This document shows, piece after piece, positions 41,425 to 48,921 of a stretch of 64,000 nucleotides of DNA. Position 1 is the first letter of the stretch; each line of letters starts with the position of its first letter. Below the pieces are notes generated by a model. The model was given only the letters and a program-made list of their open reading frames with translations, was not told the DNA's origin and did not search any database. The stretch is from Halalkalibacter oceani (lineage in GTDB: Bacteria > Bacillota > Bacilli > Bacillales > Bacillaceae_D): the NCBI RefSeq assembly GCF_040544555.1, contig NZ_JBEPKD010000007.1, positions 62,001-126,000 on the forward strand. The letters are read 5' to 3'. A program made the position numbers and the translations under genes.

Positions 41425-41895
41425 ATGTCAGATCATCCGATTCAAGGCTTAATGAAAACAGCAATGGAAAATTTAAAAGAAATGGTCGATGTGAATACAA
41501 TTATCGGTGATCCCGTTGAAACCCCGGACGGCAGCGTCATTATGCCTGTCTCAAAAGTTGGTTTCGGCTTTGCGGCCGGTGGGAGCGAGTTTGTGATTGA
41601 ATCTTCTCATCATGGTGACGAGCATGATACCGGACATCCGTTTGGCGGCGGTAGCGGTGGCGGTGTTTCGATAACGCCGATTGCCTTTTTAGTTGTAAAC
41701 AGCCACGGGGTGAAAATGGTGCATCTTGACAGCAACACTCACCTTTATGAAAAGCTGCTTGACTTTGCTCCGCAAGTAGTGGAAAAAATCCAGCAGATGC
41801 TCAGTTCGAATCAACAGCAAACAAATTCAAGCTATCAGACAGGACAGCAGCAGAACCATTATCAGCAACCCCGCCACGATCAGCCGCCGGTATAG
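41425..41895 (+). CDS. ytfJ: YtfJ, GerW-family sporulation protein
   Basis: 156 residues: HPIQGLMKTAMENLKEMVDVNTIIGDPV, the core PDGSVIMPVSKVGFGFAAGGSEF, a Gly-rich loop FGGGSGGGVSITPIAFLVV and a Gln/Asn-rich tail. GerW (YtfJ) of B. subtilis and Streptomyces YtfJ-like proteins function in spore germination and maturation. GGAGG ribosome site. Co-transcribed with ytfI. The Gln-rich tail (residues 130-156) is a little longer than I remember for B. subtilis. Confidence 0.92.
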   Translation: MSDHPIQGLMKTAMENLKEMVDVNTIIGDPVETPDGSVIMPVSKVGFGFAAGGSEFVIESSHHGDEHDTGHPFGGGSGGGVSITPIAFLVVNSHGVKMVHLDSNTHLYEKLLDFAPQVVEKIQQMLSSNQQQTNSSYQTGQQQNHYQQPRHDQPPV

Positions 41896-41958
41896 TTGTA
41901 AAAAGGCGCGAAGGTTGTCAAAGAGGACAGCGGCTTCGTCCAACCGCTATGATGTGAA

Positions 41959-41991
41959 AACCCGTTGTGAGTGGATGTCTCACAGCGGGTT
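41959..41991 (+). terminator. Terminator of ytfIJ (repeat family R2)
   Basis: AACCCGTTGTGAG (41959-41971) pairs with CTCACAGCGGGTT (41979-41991), then TTG. The same stem recurs at 9171 and 55542. A GCGGCTTCGTCC module lies just before (41928-41940). Confidence 0.65.
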
Positions 41992-42024
41992 TGTGCCAGT
42001 GTCCAAATTCAGGATACTCTTTTG

Positions 42025-42054
42025 TTGTCAGCGGTTCCTTTTCTCGTGTAAGAT
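42025..42054 (+). promoter_or_regulatory. Sigma-A-type promoter of tpx
   Basis: TTGTCA (42025-42030), 18-base spacer, TAAGAT (42049-42054), 41 bases before the ATG. Confidence 0.6.
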
Positions 42055-42094
42055 AGGGATGTACATATTTCCAATCGAAAAAGGAGGAATCAGC

Positions 42095-42595
42095 ATGGCA
42101 CAAGTGACGTTTAAAAACAATCCGATCACATTGCTGGGCAATGAAGTAAAAGTAGGAGAAAAGGCTCCTGATTTCACGGTACTTGCTAATGATTTATCTG
42201 AAGTAACACTCGCTTCAACTAGCGGTAAGGTGCGCCTTATCAGTGTTGTTCCTTCCATTGACACAGGGGTGTGCGATCAGCAGACCCGTCGTTTTAATGA
42301 AGAAGCGGCAGGCTTGCCAAATGTCGAGATTCTAACAATTAGCGTTGATTTACCGTTTGCGCAAAAGCGCTGGTGCGCCGCTGCCGGGATTGAGAATGTT
42401 CAAACGCTTTCTGATCATCGTGATCTTTCTTTCGGTCAAGCGTACGGTGTCGCGATTCAGGAGCTTCGCCTTTTAACAAGAGCCGTGTTTGTCGTTGATT
42501 CCTCTGATACGGTAACGTATGCAGAATATGTAGCAGAGGCTACAAATCATCCTGATTACGAAGCGGCGCTGGAAGCTGCAAAAGCAGCAAAGTAA
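42095..42595 (+). CDS. tpx: Thiol peroxidase (Tpx, atypical 2-Cys peroxiredoxin)
   Basis: 166 residues (B. subtilis 167): KVGEKAPDFTVLANDL, peroxidatic Cys in VPSIDTGVCDQQTRRFNEE (about residue 60), resolving Cys in FAQKRWCAAAGIENVQTLSDHRD (about 94), and LLTRAVFVVD. It reduces alkyl and hydrogen peroxides with electrons from thioredoxin in the cytoplasm. AAGGAGGAA ribosome site before ATG at 42095; the longer open frame upstream overlaps the promoter. A terminator follows. Confidence 0.96.
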   Translation: MAQVTFKNNPITLLGNEVKVGEKAPDFTVLANDLSEVTLASTSGKVRLISVVPSIDTGVCDQQTRRFNEEAAGLPNVEILTISVDLPFAQKRWCAAAGIENVQTLSDHRDLSFGQAYGVAIQELRLLTRAVFVVDSSDTVTYAEYVAEATNHPDYEAALEAAKAAK

Positions 42596-42624
42596 AGCTT
42601 AGGAAAGAAGAGGATGAGGAAATG

Positions 42625-42669
42625 AGGTTGTCTTAAAGGGTGAAGCCTTTGGGACAGCCTTTTCTTTCT
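42625..42669 (+). terminator. Terminator of tpx
   Basis: AGGTTGTCTTAAAGG (42625-42639) pairs with CCTTTGGGACAGCCT (42646-42660), followed by TTTTCTTTC. Confidence 0.8.
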
Positions 42670-42712
42670 GTTACAATAGAAGAAAGTGGAAGCTTATGAA
42701 GGTGGGAAGTAG

Positions 42713-43705
42713 ATGAAAGATCGACGTGTGGAAAGTTTGTATCAATATTTGGATGAAGCGGCTTTGTATTTGGAGAAGCATTGGGATTGCACCTATCTTG
42801 AAGGGGTGGCAGAGGCAGGAGAGAATCTGTTCCGGCAGGAAGTTTGTCAGCCGCTTGAACCGGAGCAACAGAAATGGCTTTTGAATCAAGTAGAGAAGCT
42901 CAGTGAGCAGGCCTTTGCCAAGGAAGAAGTGCGGAAGGCATTTCAGCTTGCCGTGCTAAAAGGAATGAAAGGGGCTGTTCAGCCGCACCATTCTATGACG
43001 CCTGATGCCGTTTGCTTGTTTTTAAGCTATTTAGTGAATAAAGGATTACAGCAAAGAAAAGAACCAGCCAGCTTGCTCGACCTTGCCGCCGGATCGGGAA
43101 ATCTCGTCCACGCGTTACTGAATAACGCCATACAGCCGTTGGCAGCCCGCGGGTTCGAGGTGGATGAGACTTTGGTCAAGCTCGCCTATGTCAGTGCCAA
43201 CTTGCAGGAAAACGCACTTGATCTGTTTCACCAGGACAGTATCGAGCCGCTCGCCTTCCCGCAGGTTGACCTTGTCGTCACCGATTTGCCGGTTGGCTTT
43301 TACCCGAAGGATGATGTGGCGAAAAGCTATCACCTTCAGGCAGAAGAGGGGCATTCCTTTCTTCATCATTTAATGATTGAACAGGCGATTCAGCAAACAA
43401 AGGACGGCGGCTTTTTGTATTTCGTTGTTCCGAATTTCCTCTTTGAAAGTGAACAGGCGGACCGTCTGCATACGTATATTAAACAGCAAGCAAACATTCT
43501 CGGCTTGCTCCAGCTCCCAAAGAGCATGTTTCAGTCGGAAACGTTCGGCCGCAGTATTTTCATGCTGCAAAAGAAAGGGGAAGGTGTACATCAGCCGCAG
43601 CAGGCGCTGTTAGCAGAGCTTCCTTCTTTTTCTAATAAACAGGCTCTCGCCGATATGATTGAGCAGATTAACAAATGGTACAAAGAACAATTGGGAATGG
43701 CGTAA
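42713..43705 (+). CDS. ytxK: YtxK, class I SAM-dependent methyltransferase
   Basis: 330 residues resembling N6-adenine methyltransferases of restriction type I: SAM motif SLLDLAAGSGNLVHALLN, then DLVVTDLPVGFYPKDD in place of the catalytic NPPF, and FLYFVVPNFLFES. The N-terminal 100 residues are helical. The substrate is unknown; the DLPVGFY variant of motif IV makes DNA methylation less certain. Locus between tpx and ackA as in B. subtilis. Ribosome site AAGGTGGG. Strong terminator downstream. Confidence 0.88.
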   Translation: MKDRRVESLYQYLDEAALYLEKHWDCTYLEGVAEAGENLFRQEVCQPLEPEQQKWLLNQVEKLSEQAFAKEEVRKAFQLAVLKGMKGAVQPHHSMTPDAVCLFLSYLVNKGLQQRKEPASLLDLAAGSGNLVHALLNNAIQPLAARGFEVDETLVKLAYVSANLQENALDLFHQDSIEPLAFPQVDLVVTDLPVGFYPKDDVAKSYHLQAEEGHSFLHHLMIEQAIQQTKDGGFLYFVVPNFLFESEQADRLHTYIKQQANILGLLQLPKSMFQSETFGRSIFMLQKKGEGVHQPQQALLAELPSFSNKQALADMIEQINKWYKEQLGMA

Positions 43706-43719
43706 TCCATCACAAAGCG

Positions 43720-43767
43720 GATGTGCAGTAAAGGAAACCTACACCCTTTGCTGTGCATCTTTTTTTG
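43720..43767 (+). terminator. Terminator of ytxK
   Basis: GATGTGCAGTAAAGG (43720-43734) pairs with CCTTTGCTGTGCATC (43745-43759), followed by eight T. Confidence 0.85.
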
Positions 43768-43808
43768 AAGCAGGCTGTATGCTCAATTCAGAAAATAAAG
43801 AATTCACG

Positions 43809-43823
43809 AGAAAGCGCTTGTAA
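43809..43823 (-). promoter_or_regulatory. cre-like site upstream of ackA
   Basis: On the minus strand TTACAAGCGCTTTCT matches the cre consensus WTGNAANCGNWNNCW with one mismatch. Its centre is about 57 bases before the predicted start of transcription, the position from which CcpA activates ackA in B. subtilis. Confidence 0.6.
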
Positions 43824-43837
43824 ATACGAGGATTCAC

Positions 43838-43866
43838 TTGAAATTAGCGTATACCGGTGCTTAAAT
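43838..43866 (+). promoter_or_regulatory. Sigma-A-type promoter of ackA
   Basis: TTGAAA (43838-43843), 17-base spacer, TTAAAT (43861-43866); start near 43873. Confidence 0.6.
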
Positions 43867-43908
43867 GGAAAGGAAGTGTCGTCTTTATTAAAAAGGAGCT
43901 GTTCATGA

Positions 43909-45111
43909 GTGGCAAATATTATTGCAATTAATGCGGGAAGTTCATCATTGAAGTTCCAGCTTTTATATATGCCTGAGGAAAAGGTCGTGACGAAGGGTCT
44001 GTTTGAACGAATCGGCCTTGAAGAAGGAGTATTTTCGATTGAAGTAAATGGGGAAAAGCACGAGGAACATCTTGAAGTCGCCAATCATTCAGTTGCGGTA
44101 AAAATTCTGCTTGAAAGGCTGACAGGACTCGGAATCATCGACTCTCTTTCCGATATTGAAGGAATCGGTCATCGCGTCGTTCACGGCGGGGAAAAGTTTA
44201 ATGATTCAGTCTTATTGACCGAGGAAGTAATCGAAGGCATTAAAGAAGTGTCTGAGCTGGCTCCCCTTCATAATCCGGCCAATCTCGTCGGCATCCAGGC
44301 GTTTAAGGAAATTCTGCCGGATGTGCCGGCTGTAGCGGTGTTTGATACGGCGTTTCATCAATCGATGCCGGAAAGCGCGTTTCTTTACAGCTTGCCGTAT
44401 GATTATTACAAAAAATACGGCATTCGCAAATACGGCTTTCACGGAACATCTCATAAATATGTCTCTCAGAGGGCGGCCGAGTTGTTAGGGCGGCCGATTG
44501 AGGAATTGCGTCTGCTTTCCTGCCATCTTGGAAATGGAGCGAGTATTGCTGCGATTAAAGGTGGAAAGTCGATTGATACTTCAATGGGCTTCACCCCGCT
44601 GGCTGGTGTGACAATGGGAACGCGTTCGGGAAATATTGACCCGGCACTGATTCCTTACATTATGGAAAAAACGAATCAAGATGCCCATGAGGTGCTTGAA
44701 ACATTGAATAAAAGAAGCGGATTGCTGGGTGTGTCGGGTTTTTCCAGTGATTTGCGTGATATCGAAAGTGAAGCTGCTGCCGGCAACAAACGGGCGAAGC
44801 TGGCGCTTGACGTGTTTACTTCACGTATTCACAAATATATCGGCTCTTATGCCGCGAGAATGAGCGGGGTTGACGCCATTATTTTCACAGCGGGGATTGG
44901 TGAAAATAGCGATGTGATCAGAGAGCGTGTCTTGACCGGACTTGAATTCATGGGCGTGTATTGGGATCCAAGCTTGAACAAAGTCCGTGGCAAGGAAGCG
45001 TTTATTAATTATCCGCATTCTCCTGTTAAAGTGCTGATTATCCCGACAAATGAAGAAGTGATGATAGCCCGCGATACGGTGAGGCTGACAGGGGCGCTTT
45101 CAAAAGGCTGA
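43909..45111 (+). CDS. ackA: Acetate kinase
   Basis: 400 residues (B. subtilis 395): INAGSSSLKFQL at the N-terminus, GHRVVHGGEKF, VFDTAFHQSMP, YGFHGTSHKYVS, CHLGNGASIAAI, MGTRSGNIDPALIPY, and TAGIGENSDVIRE. It interconverts acetyl phosphate plus ADP with acetate plus ATP during overflow metabolism. GTG start after AAGGAG; an ATG at 43903 is out of frame. A cre-like site sits at the activating position upstream. In B. subtilis moaB follows; here a different pair of genes does. Confidence 0.97.
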   Translation: MANIIAINAGSSSLKFQLLYMPEEKVVTKGLFERIGLEEGVFSIEVNGEKHEEHLEVANHSVAVKILLERLTGLGIIDSLSDIEGIGHRVVHGGEKFNDSVLLTEEVIEGIKEVSELAPLHNPANLVGIQAFKEILPDVPAVAVFDTAFHQSMPESAFLYSLPYDYYKKYGIRKYGFHGTSHKYVSQRAAELLGRPIEELRLLSCHLGNGASIAAIKGGKSIDTSMGFTPLAGVTMGTRSGNIDPALIPYIMEKTNQDAHEVLETLNKRSGLLGVSGFSSDLRDIESEAAAGNKRAKLALDVFTSRIHKYIGSYAARMSGVDAIIFTAGIGENSDVIRERVLTGLEFMGVYWDPSLNKVRGKEAFINYPHSPVKVLIIPTNEEVMIARDTVRLTGALSKG

Positions 45112-45178
45112 TCCGGCTCGTATTGTGGCACGGGTTGGATAAAAAATTCCTGATTATGCTTCCTACTCTTGCTGCTTC

Positions 45179-45225
45179 GGACTTGTCCCAAAAGGTGAAA
45201 ATGGGCCTTTGGGGACAAGTCCTTT
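45179..45225 (+). terminator. Terminator of ackA (R1-related core)
   Basis: GGACTTGTCCCAAAAGG (45179-45195) pairs with CCTTTGGGGACAAGTCC (45206-45222), followed by TTTACTTT. Confidence 0.82.
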
Positions 45226-45317
45226 ACTTTGTCAAGGAGGGAGCGCTAGAATGAGAGTGAGTAAAGGATAAGCAGGGTATAGAGTTGTAATGAGAACAAT
45301 CGCGAGGAGGCGCTCGT

Positions 45318-46271
45318 ATGTCAGCTTTTTTGGATATGGCAGAGGGAGAGGTAATTTCGGGTTTTTTTCTATTGCGGGAGCGCGAAATAAAGCAGGCCTC
45401 GAACGGCAGTGAGTATGCCAACTTTATTCTTGAACGCAATCTTCAGCTGATCCCGGCCCGGCTGTGGGATGTGACAGCTGAACAAAGGAATTTGCTGCAG
45501 CGGAAAGCGGTTGTGAAGCTGGAAGGAACGATCACGAGCTATAAAGGACAAAAGCAAGTGAACATCCGCCGGATCCGCCTGGCGACAGAAGAGGATGGCG
45601 TCAATGTTTCCGAATTGATTTCGCGAAAAGGTGTTTTACGCGAAGAGCTGTGGCATGATTTAAGGATGATGATGGAGGATATTCACTCAGAGGTGCTGAG
45701 CGCGATCGTCAAGCAGCTGTACAGTCAGAAAACGATCCGTGATCGAATGACGACGATCCCCGCTTCGAAAGCATACTATCATTATTATGCAGGTTTGCTT
45801 GACCATATTGTCCAAGTCACGCAAAGCGCCTATCAGCTCTTGCCGCTTTATCCGTTTGTCAACCGTGACATTGTCCTGGCTGCCTGTTTGCTTCATGATA
45901 TCGGAAAGACCGAGGTTTTCACCGAAGTGGTTGCTCCTGAATATTCGACAGAAGGAGAAATGCTTGGCCATCTTGCGTTAGGCCTGGAGCTGATCTCCGA
46001 AGCGGCAAGGGAGGCAGGAATTTCTGTGAAAGATCCCGAACTGTTAGCATTAAAGCATTGCGTCGCCAGTCAGATGGGAGAGGTCGATGACGGCTATGGA
46101 AGTACGGTTTCTCCAAAGACGGCTGAAGCTCTCTTTTTTCATTCTATTAAGCAGCTGAATACGAAGCTGCACACATTTGAAATGATCGCTGAAAATGCGC
46201 GCGAGCCATGGACCTATTCAGCGCTTTTTAAACGAAAAATGTATACGGAGCAAAGGAACAAGGAGGAGTAG
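45318..46271 (+). CDS. YhaM-like OB/HD-domain protein with eroded HD site
   Basis: 317 residues in the YhaM layout: an N-terminal OB-like nucleic-acid-binding part (ISGFFLLREREIKQASNGSEYANFIL, KLEGTITSYKGQKQVNIRRIR), then an HD domain with GLLDHIVQVT, CLLHDIGKTEVF, and GEMLGHLALGLELI. YhaM is a 3'-5' exoribonuclease. Downstream ligands seem lost: the usual SHHG reads SQMG (KHCVASQMGEV), and the usual DNLDAK reads KQLNTK (FFHSIKQLNTKLH). A binding or regulatory role, or a weak enzyme, is likely. GAGGAGG ribosome site; the EcsC-family gene starts 3 bases after the stop, so the two are co-translated. Confidence 0.78.
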   Translation: MSAFLDMAEGEVISGFFLLREREIKQASNGSEYANFILERNLQLIPARLWDVTAEQRNLLQRKAVVKLEGTITSYKGQKQVNIRRIRLATEEDGVNVSELISRKGVLREELWHDLRMMMEDIHSEVLSAIVKQLYSQKTIRDRMTTIPASKAYYHYYAGLLDHIVQVTQSAYQLLPLYPFVNRDIVLAACLLHDIGKTEVFTEVVAPEYSTEGEMLGHLALGLELISEAAREAGISVKDPELLALKHCVASQMGEVDDGYGSTVSPKTAEALFFHSIKQLNTKLHTFEMIAENAREPWTYSALFKRKMYTEQRNKEE

Positions 46272-46274
46272 GGT

Positions 46275-47096
46275 ATGACGGAAAGGCGGATCGAGCAGCG
46301 TTGGCAGGAAATAAAGGACTGGGAAGAAACGTATTTTACCGCGGAAAGCTCTGATTTCACAAAGTCTTATCATAAATGGACGGAACTGCTTATTAATCAA
46401 CTGGGGGAAAAACGGAAGCAAAAATGGCTCGCCAAAGTTGATGACTGCCTCTTTCACCTTCAAGCGTGGAGCCAGCATAGCCGTTCCCACGAAGAAAACC
46501 GGCGCCGGATGATTCAATATGCCCGAATTTTTGATGCCAATATCGCAACGATTTCCGACTTGCGGCAGCTTTCATTGGAGCAGCTCGATTATTTGGCCGA
46601 ACAGTTGATGGCGAAACAGCGGCTGCTTGCCTTCGGGCAAGGCGGCCTGACAGGAATGGGCGGAATCTTTCTTTTGTCATTGGATTTACCAGCGATGGCT
46701 TTCATTCAGCTCCGTTCCTTACAGCAGCTGGCGGAAGTGTACGGATATGACAGCAGAAAGCCGGTTGAAATGGTGTATATTCTAAAACTGCTTTATGTGG
46801 CCACGCTGCCGAAATCCTACCAAAAAGCGGAGTGGGATAAGCTTTTAGCTGAGGTCGGACAGCAGGCTGATGATGTTTTTTATCAGGGAGAGGACGCGAT
46901 TTTTCAGCAAAAGTGGTTCGATCAATTGCTCGCCCAGGTTGCAAAAAGCTTTATGATCGCCATGTTACGGAAAAAAACGGTGCAAGGCGTGCCTTTAGTA
47001 GGGATGGCGGTCGGGGCCGGCCTCAATTACCGCTTCACTCAACAAGTAATTGAAGTAGGACAGCGCTTTTATCAGATGAGGAGACTGCTGCAATAA
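46275..47096 (+). CDS. EcsC-family protein
   Basis: 273 residues with the EcsC pattern: KRKQKWLAKVDDCLFHLQAWSQHSR, RRMIQYARIFDANIATISDLRQLSLEQLDYLAEQLMAKQRLLAFGQGGLTGMGGIFLLSLDLPAMAFIQLRSLQQLAEVYGYD is the family core (given here only in part: GQGGLTGMGGIFLL, DLPAMAFIQLRSLQQ), and a C-terminal glycine-rich hydrophobic stretch VPLVGMAVGAGLNYRF. EcsC in B. subtilis accompanies the EcsAB transporter and resembles membrane-binding proteins; molecular function is not established. It follows the YhaM-like gene by 3 bases. A hairpin terminator follows. Confidence 0.85.
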   Translation: MTERRIEQRWQEIKDWEETYFTAESSDFTKSYHKWTELLINQLGEKRKQKWLAKVDDCLFHLQAWSQHSRSHEENRRRMIQYARIFDANIATISDLRQLSLEQLDYLAEQLMAKQRLLAFGQGGLTGMGGIFLLSLDLPAMAFIQLRSLQQLAEVYGYDSRKPVEMVYILKLLYVATLPKSYQKAEWDKLLAEVGQQADDVFYQGEDAIFQQKWFDQLLAQVAKSFMIAMLRKKTVQGVPLVGMAVGAGLNYRFTQQVIEVGQRFYQMRRLLQ

Positions 47097-47122
47097 GAAG
47101 GGGTTGTACAAGCCCTATAAGA

Positions 47123-47155
47123 AAGAGACCTCCCCGGATGAAGGAGGTCTCTTTT
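47123..47155. terminator. Bidirectional terminator between the EcsC-family gene and a convergent small gene
   Basis: AGAGACCTCC (47124-47133) pairs with GGAGGTCTCT (47143-47152), then TTT; the right edge meets the stop codon of the minus-strand gene. Confidence 0.75.
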
Positions 47156-47456
47156 AGGCTGAAAGAGTCGGCGTTGTGCGGAAATAAATCCACAGGTCAT
47201 TAATCACAGAGGCAAGCTCAGCCATTTTTAGGTTTAAGGCACAAGAGCGTTCAAAGTCTTCTTCTTCCGTCATTTCAGCATGAACGGCTTCGATCTGCTG
47301 TTCAAGCTCCTTCACTTTATCCGGGATGGCGCCTCTGATTTCCTCCCATTCGAGCAGGATTCTTTCCTGTACATTTGGCTCGATTTCCTCCCACCGGCAT
47401 GAGAGCACGGGCAGCGGGATACCGAGACGAGCGTCATAGCGAAATGTCATGCTCAT
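47154..47456 (-). CDS. Conserved-looking hypothetical protein, 100 residues
   Basis: Not recognised. It reads MSMTFRYDARLGIPLPVLSC at the start, then a charged helical region (VQERILLEWEEIRGAIPDKVKELEQQIEAVHAEMTEEEDF, shown only as its pattern of heptads) and ends in NDLWIYFRTTPTLSA. GAGGTGA lies 6 bases before the first ATG. It has no signal peptide or membrane helix and is highly acidic. Its stop abuts the terminator of the convergent EcsC-family gene. It lies just upstream of, and divergent from, argG. Confidence 0.7.
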   Translation of the reverse strand: MSMTFRYDARLGIPLPVLSCRWEEIEPNVQERILLEWEEIRGAIPDKVKELEQQIEAVHAEMTEEEDFERSCALNLKMAELASVINDLWIYFRTTPTLSA

Positions 47457-47559
47457 GTATATTCACCTCATAATTTACGACAATCGTTTCCATACAGTTG
47501 ATGATAACGGACATTTGTTAAAATGAAAACAAAAAGATAAAAAATAGATGAATAAACAC

Positions 47560-47588
47560 TTGCCAAAATCGATAAGCCCTGTTAAAGT
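47560..47588 (+). promoter_or_regulatory. Probable promoter of argGH
   Basis: TTGCCA (47560-47565), 17-base spacer, TAAAGT (47583-47588). ATGAATA motifs at 47548 and 47590 flank it. Confidence 0.5.
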
Positions 47589-47680
47589 AATGAATATTAA
47601 TAAGAAATGAGTTAGGTTTTATGCAGTCATAAAAAATAAGACGGCTCTTTTTTTTCACAGAAATGTATAAAAATAATATT

Positions 47681-47698
47681 ATGAGTATTATTATTCAT
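47681..47698. promoter_or_regulatory. ARG-box-like operator before argG
   Basis: ATGAGTATTATTATTCAT, an 18-base imperfect palindrome of the form seen in arginine repressor (ArgR/AhrC) operators. Further half-site-like ATGAATA motifs lie at 47548 and 47590. Confidence 0.55.
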
Positions 47699-47712
47699 TG
47701 GAGGAATGTAAA

Positions 47713-48921
47713 ATGAGGGAGAAGGTTGTACTAGCATATTCAGGTGGTTTGGATACGTCAGTCGCTATTAAGTGGTTATCAGATAAAGGGTATGATGTGA
47801 TCGCGGTCGGCTTGGATGTCGGCGAAGGAAAGGACCTTGACTTCGTTAAGCAAAAGGCGCTTGATGTCGGTGCAATCGAATCCTATTCAATTGATGCGAA
47901 AAAAGAGTTTGCCGAGGAATTTGTTTTGCCGGCGCTTCAGGCTCATACAATGTATGAAGAAAAGTATCCGCTAGTTTCAGCATTGTCACGTCCTTTGATT
48001 TCAAAGAAGCTCGTGGAAATCGCTGAACAGACAGGAGCTTCAGCAGTCGCGCACGGATGTACGGGCAAAGGAAATGACCAGGTACGCTTTGAAGTGTCGA
48101 TTCAGGCATTGAATCCTCATTTAAAAGTGCTGGCCCCGGTACGTGAGTGGGCATGGTCTCGTGACGAAGAGATTGAATACGCGAAGAAGAACAATATTCC
48201 GATTCCGATTGATTTGGATAATCCTTATTCCGTTGACCAGAACTTGTGGGGACGTGCCAATGAGTGCGGAATTTTGGAGGATCCGTGGGCGACACCGCCT
48301 GAAGGTGCCTACGAATTAACAGCCGCGATTGAGGATACACCCGATCAGGCTGAAATCATCGAAATCGGCTTTGAACAAGGGGTACCGGTAACGCTTAACG
48401 GCGTTTCCTATCAGCTTGACCAGTTAATCCTTGAGCTGAATCATGTCGCGGGTAAGCACGGAGTCGGCCGGATCGACCATGTTGAAAATCGACTGGTCGG
48501 CATTAAATCGCGTGAAGTGTATGAATGCCCGGGAGCCATGACGCTGATCAAAGCGCATAAAGAGCTTGAAGATATTACGTTGACGAAGGAAGTCGCGCAC
48601 TTCAAGCCGGTCATTAGCAAGAAGCTTTCAGAAGTGATTTATGACGGGCTTTGGTTCTCTCCAATCCAGTCTGCATTACAGGCCTTTTTAAAGGAAACAC
48701 AAAAATCGGTAACAGGAACGGTTCGGGTGAAGCTGTTTAAAGGCCACGCAATCGTCGAAGGACGTAAATCACCTTATTCCCTTTACGACGAGAAGCTCGC
48801 GACTTACTCCACGGACGACGAATTTGATCATAGTGCGGCGGTCGGCTTTATCTCTTTATGGGGGCTGACAACAAAAGTACACAGCATGGTGAACAAAGAG
48901 AAAAAGGAGGTCACACAGTGA
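47713..48921 (+). CDS. argG: Argininosuccinate synthase
   Basis: 402 residues (B. subtilis 403): PP-loop LAYSGGLDTSVAIKW near residue 9, ARPLISKK-like SRPLISKKLVE, HGCTGKGNDQVRFE, REWAWSRDEEIEYA, and YSVDQNLWGRANECG. It joins citrulline and aspartate with ATP. The ATG at 47713 follows GGAGGAA; the in-frame TTG at 47698 overlaps that site. ARG-box-like sites lie upstream. It overlaps argH by 4 bases (GTGA). Confidence 0.97.
   Translation: MREKVVLAYSGGLDTSVAIKWLSDKGYDVIAVGLDVGEGKDLDFVKQKALDVGAIESYSIDAKKEFAEEFVLPALQAHTMYEEKYPLVSALSRPLISKKLVEIAEQTGASAVAHGCTGKGNDQVRFEVSIQALNPHLKVLAPVREWAWSRDEEIEYAKKNNIPIPIDLDNPYSVDQNLWGRANECGILEDPWATPPEGAYELTAAIEDTPDQAEIIEIGFEQGVPVTLNGVSYQLDQLILELNHVAGKHGVGRIDHVENRLVGIKSREVYECPGAMTLIKAHKELEDITLTKEVAHFKPVISKKLSEVIYDGLWFSPIQSALQAFLKETQKSVTGTVRVKLFKGHAIVEGRKSPYSLYDEKLATYSTDDEFDHSAAVGFISLWGLTTKVHSMVNKEKKEVTQ

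Noticed and set aside
41915..42094. Long N-terminal extension of the tpx frame
   Set aside because: It covers the R2 hairpin and tpx promoter; AAGGAGGAA marks the ATG at 42095, and the shorter product has the known length.
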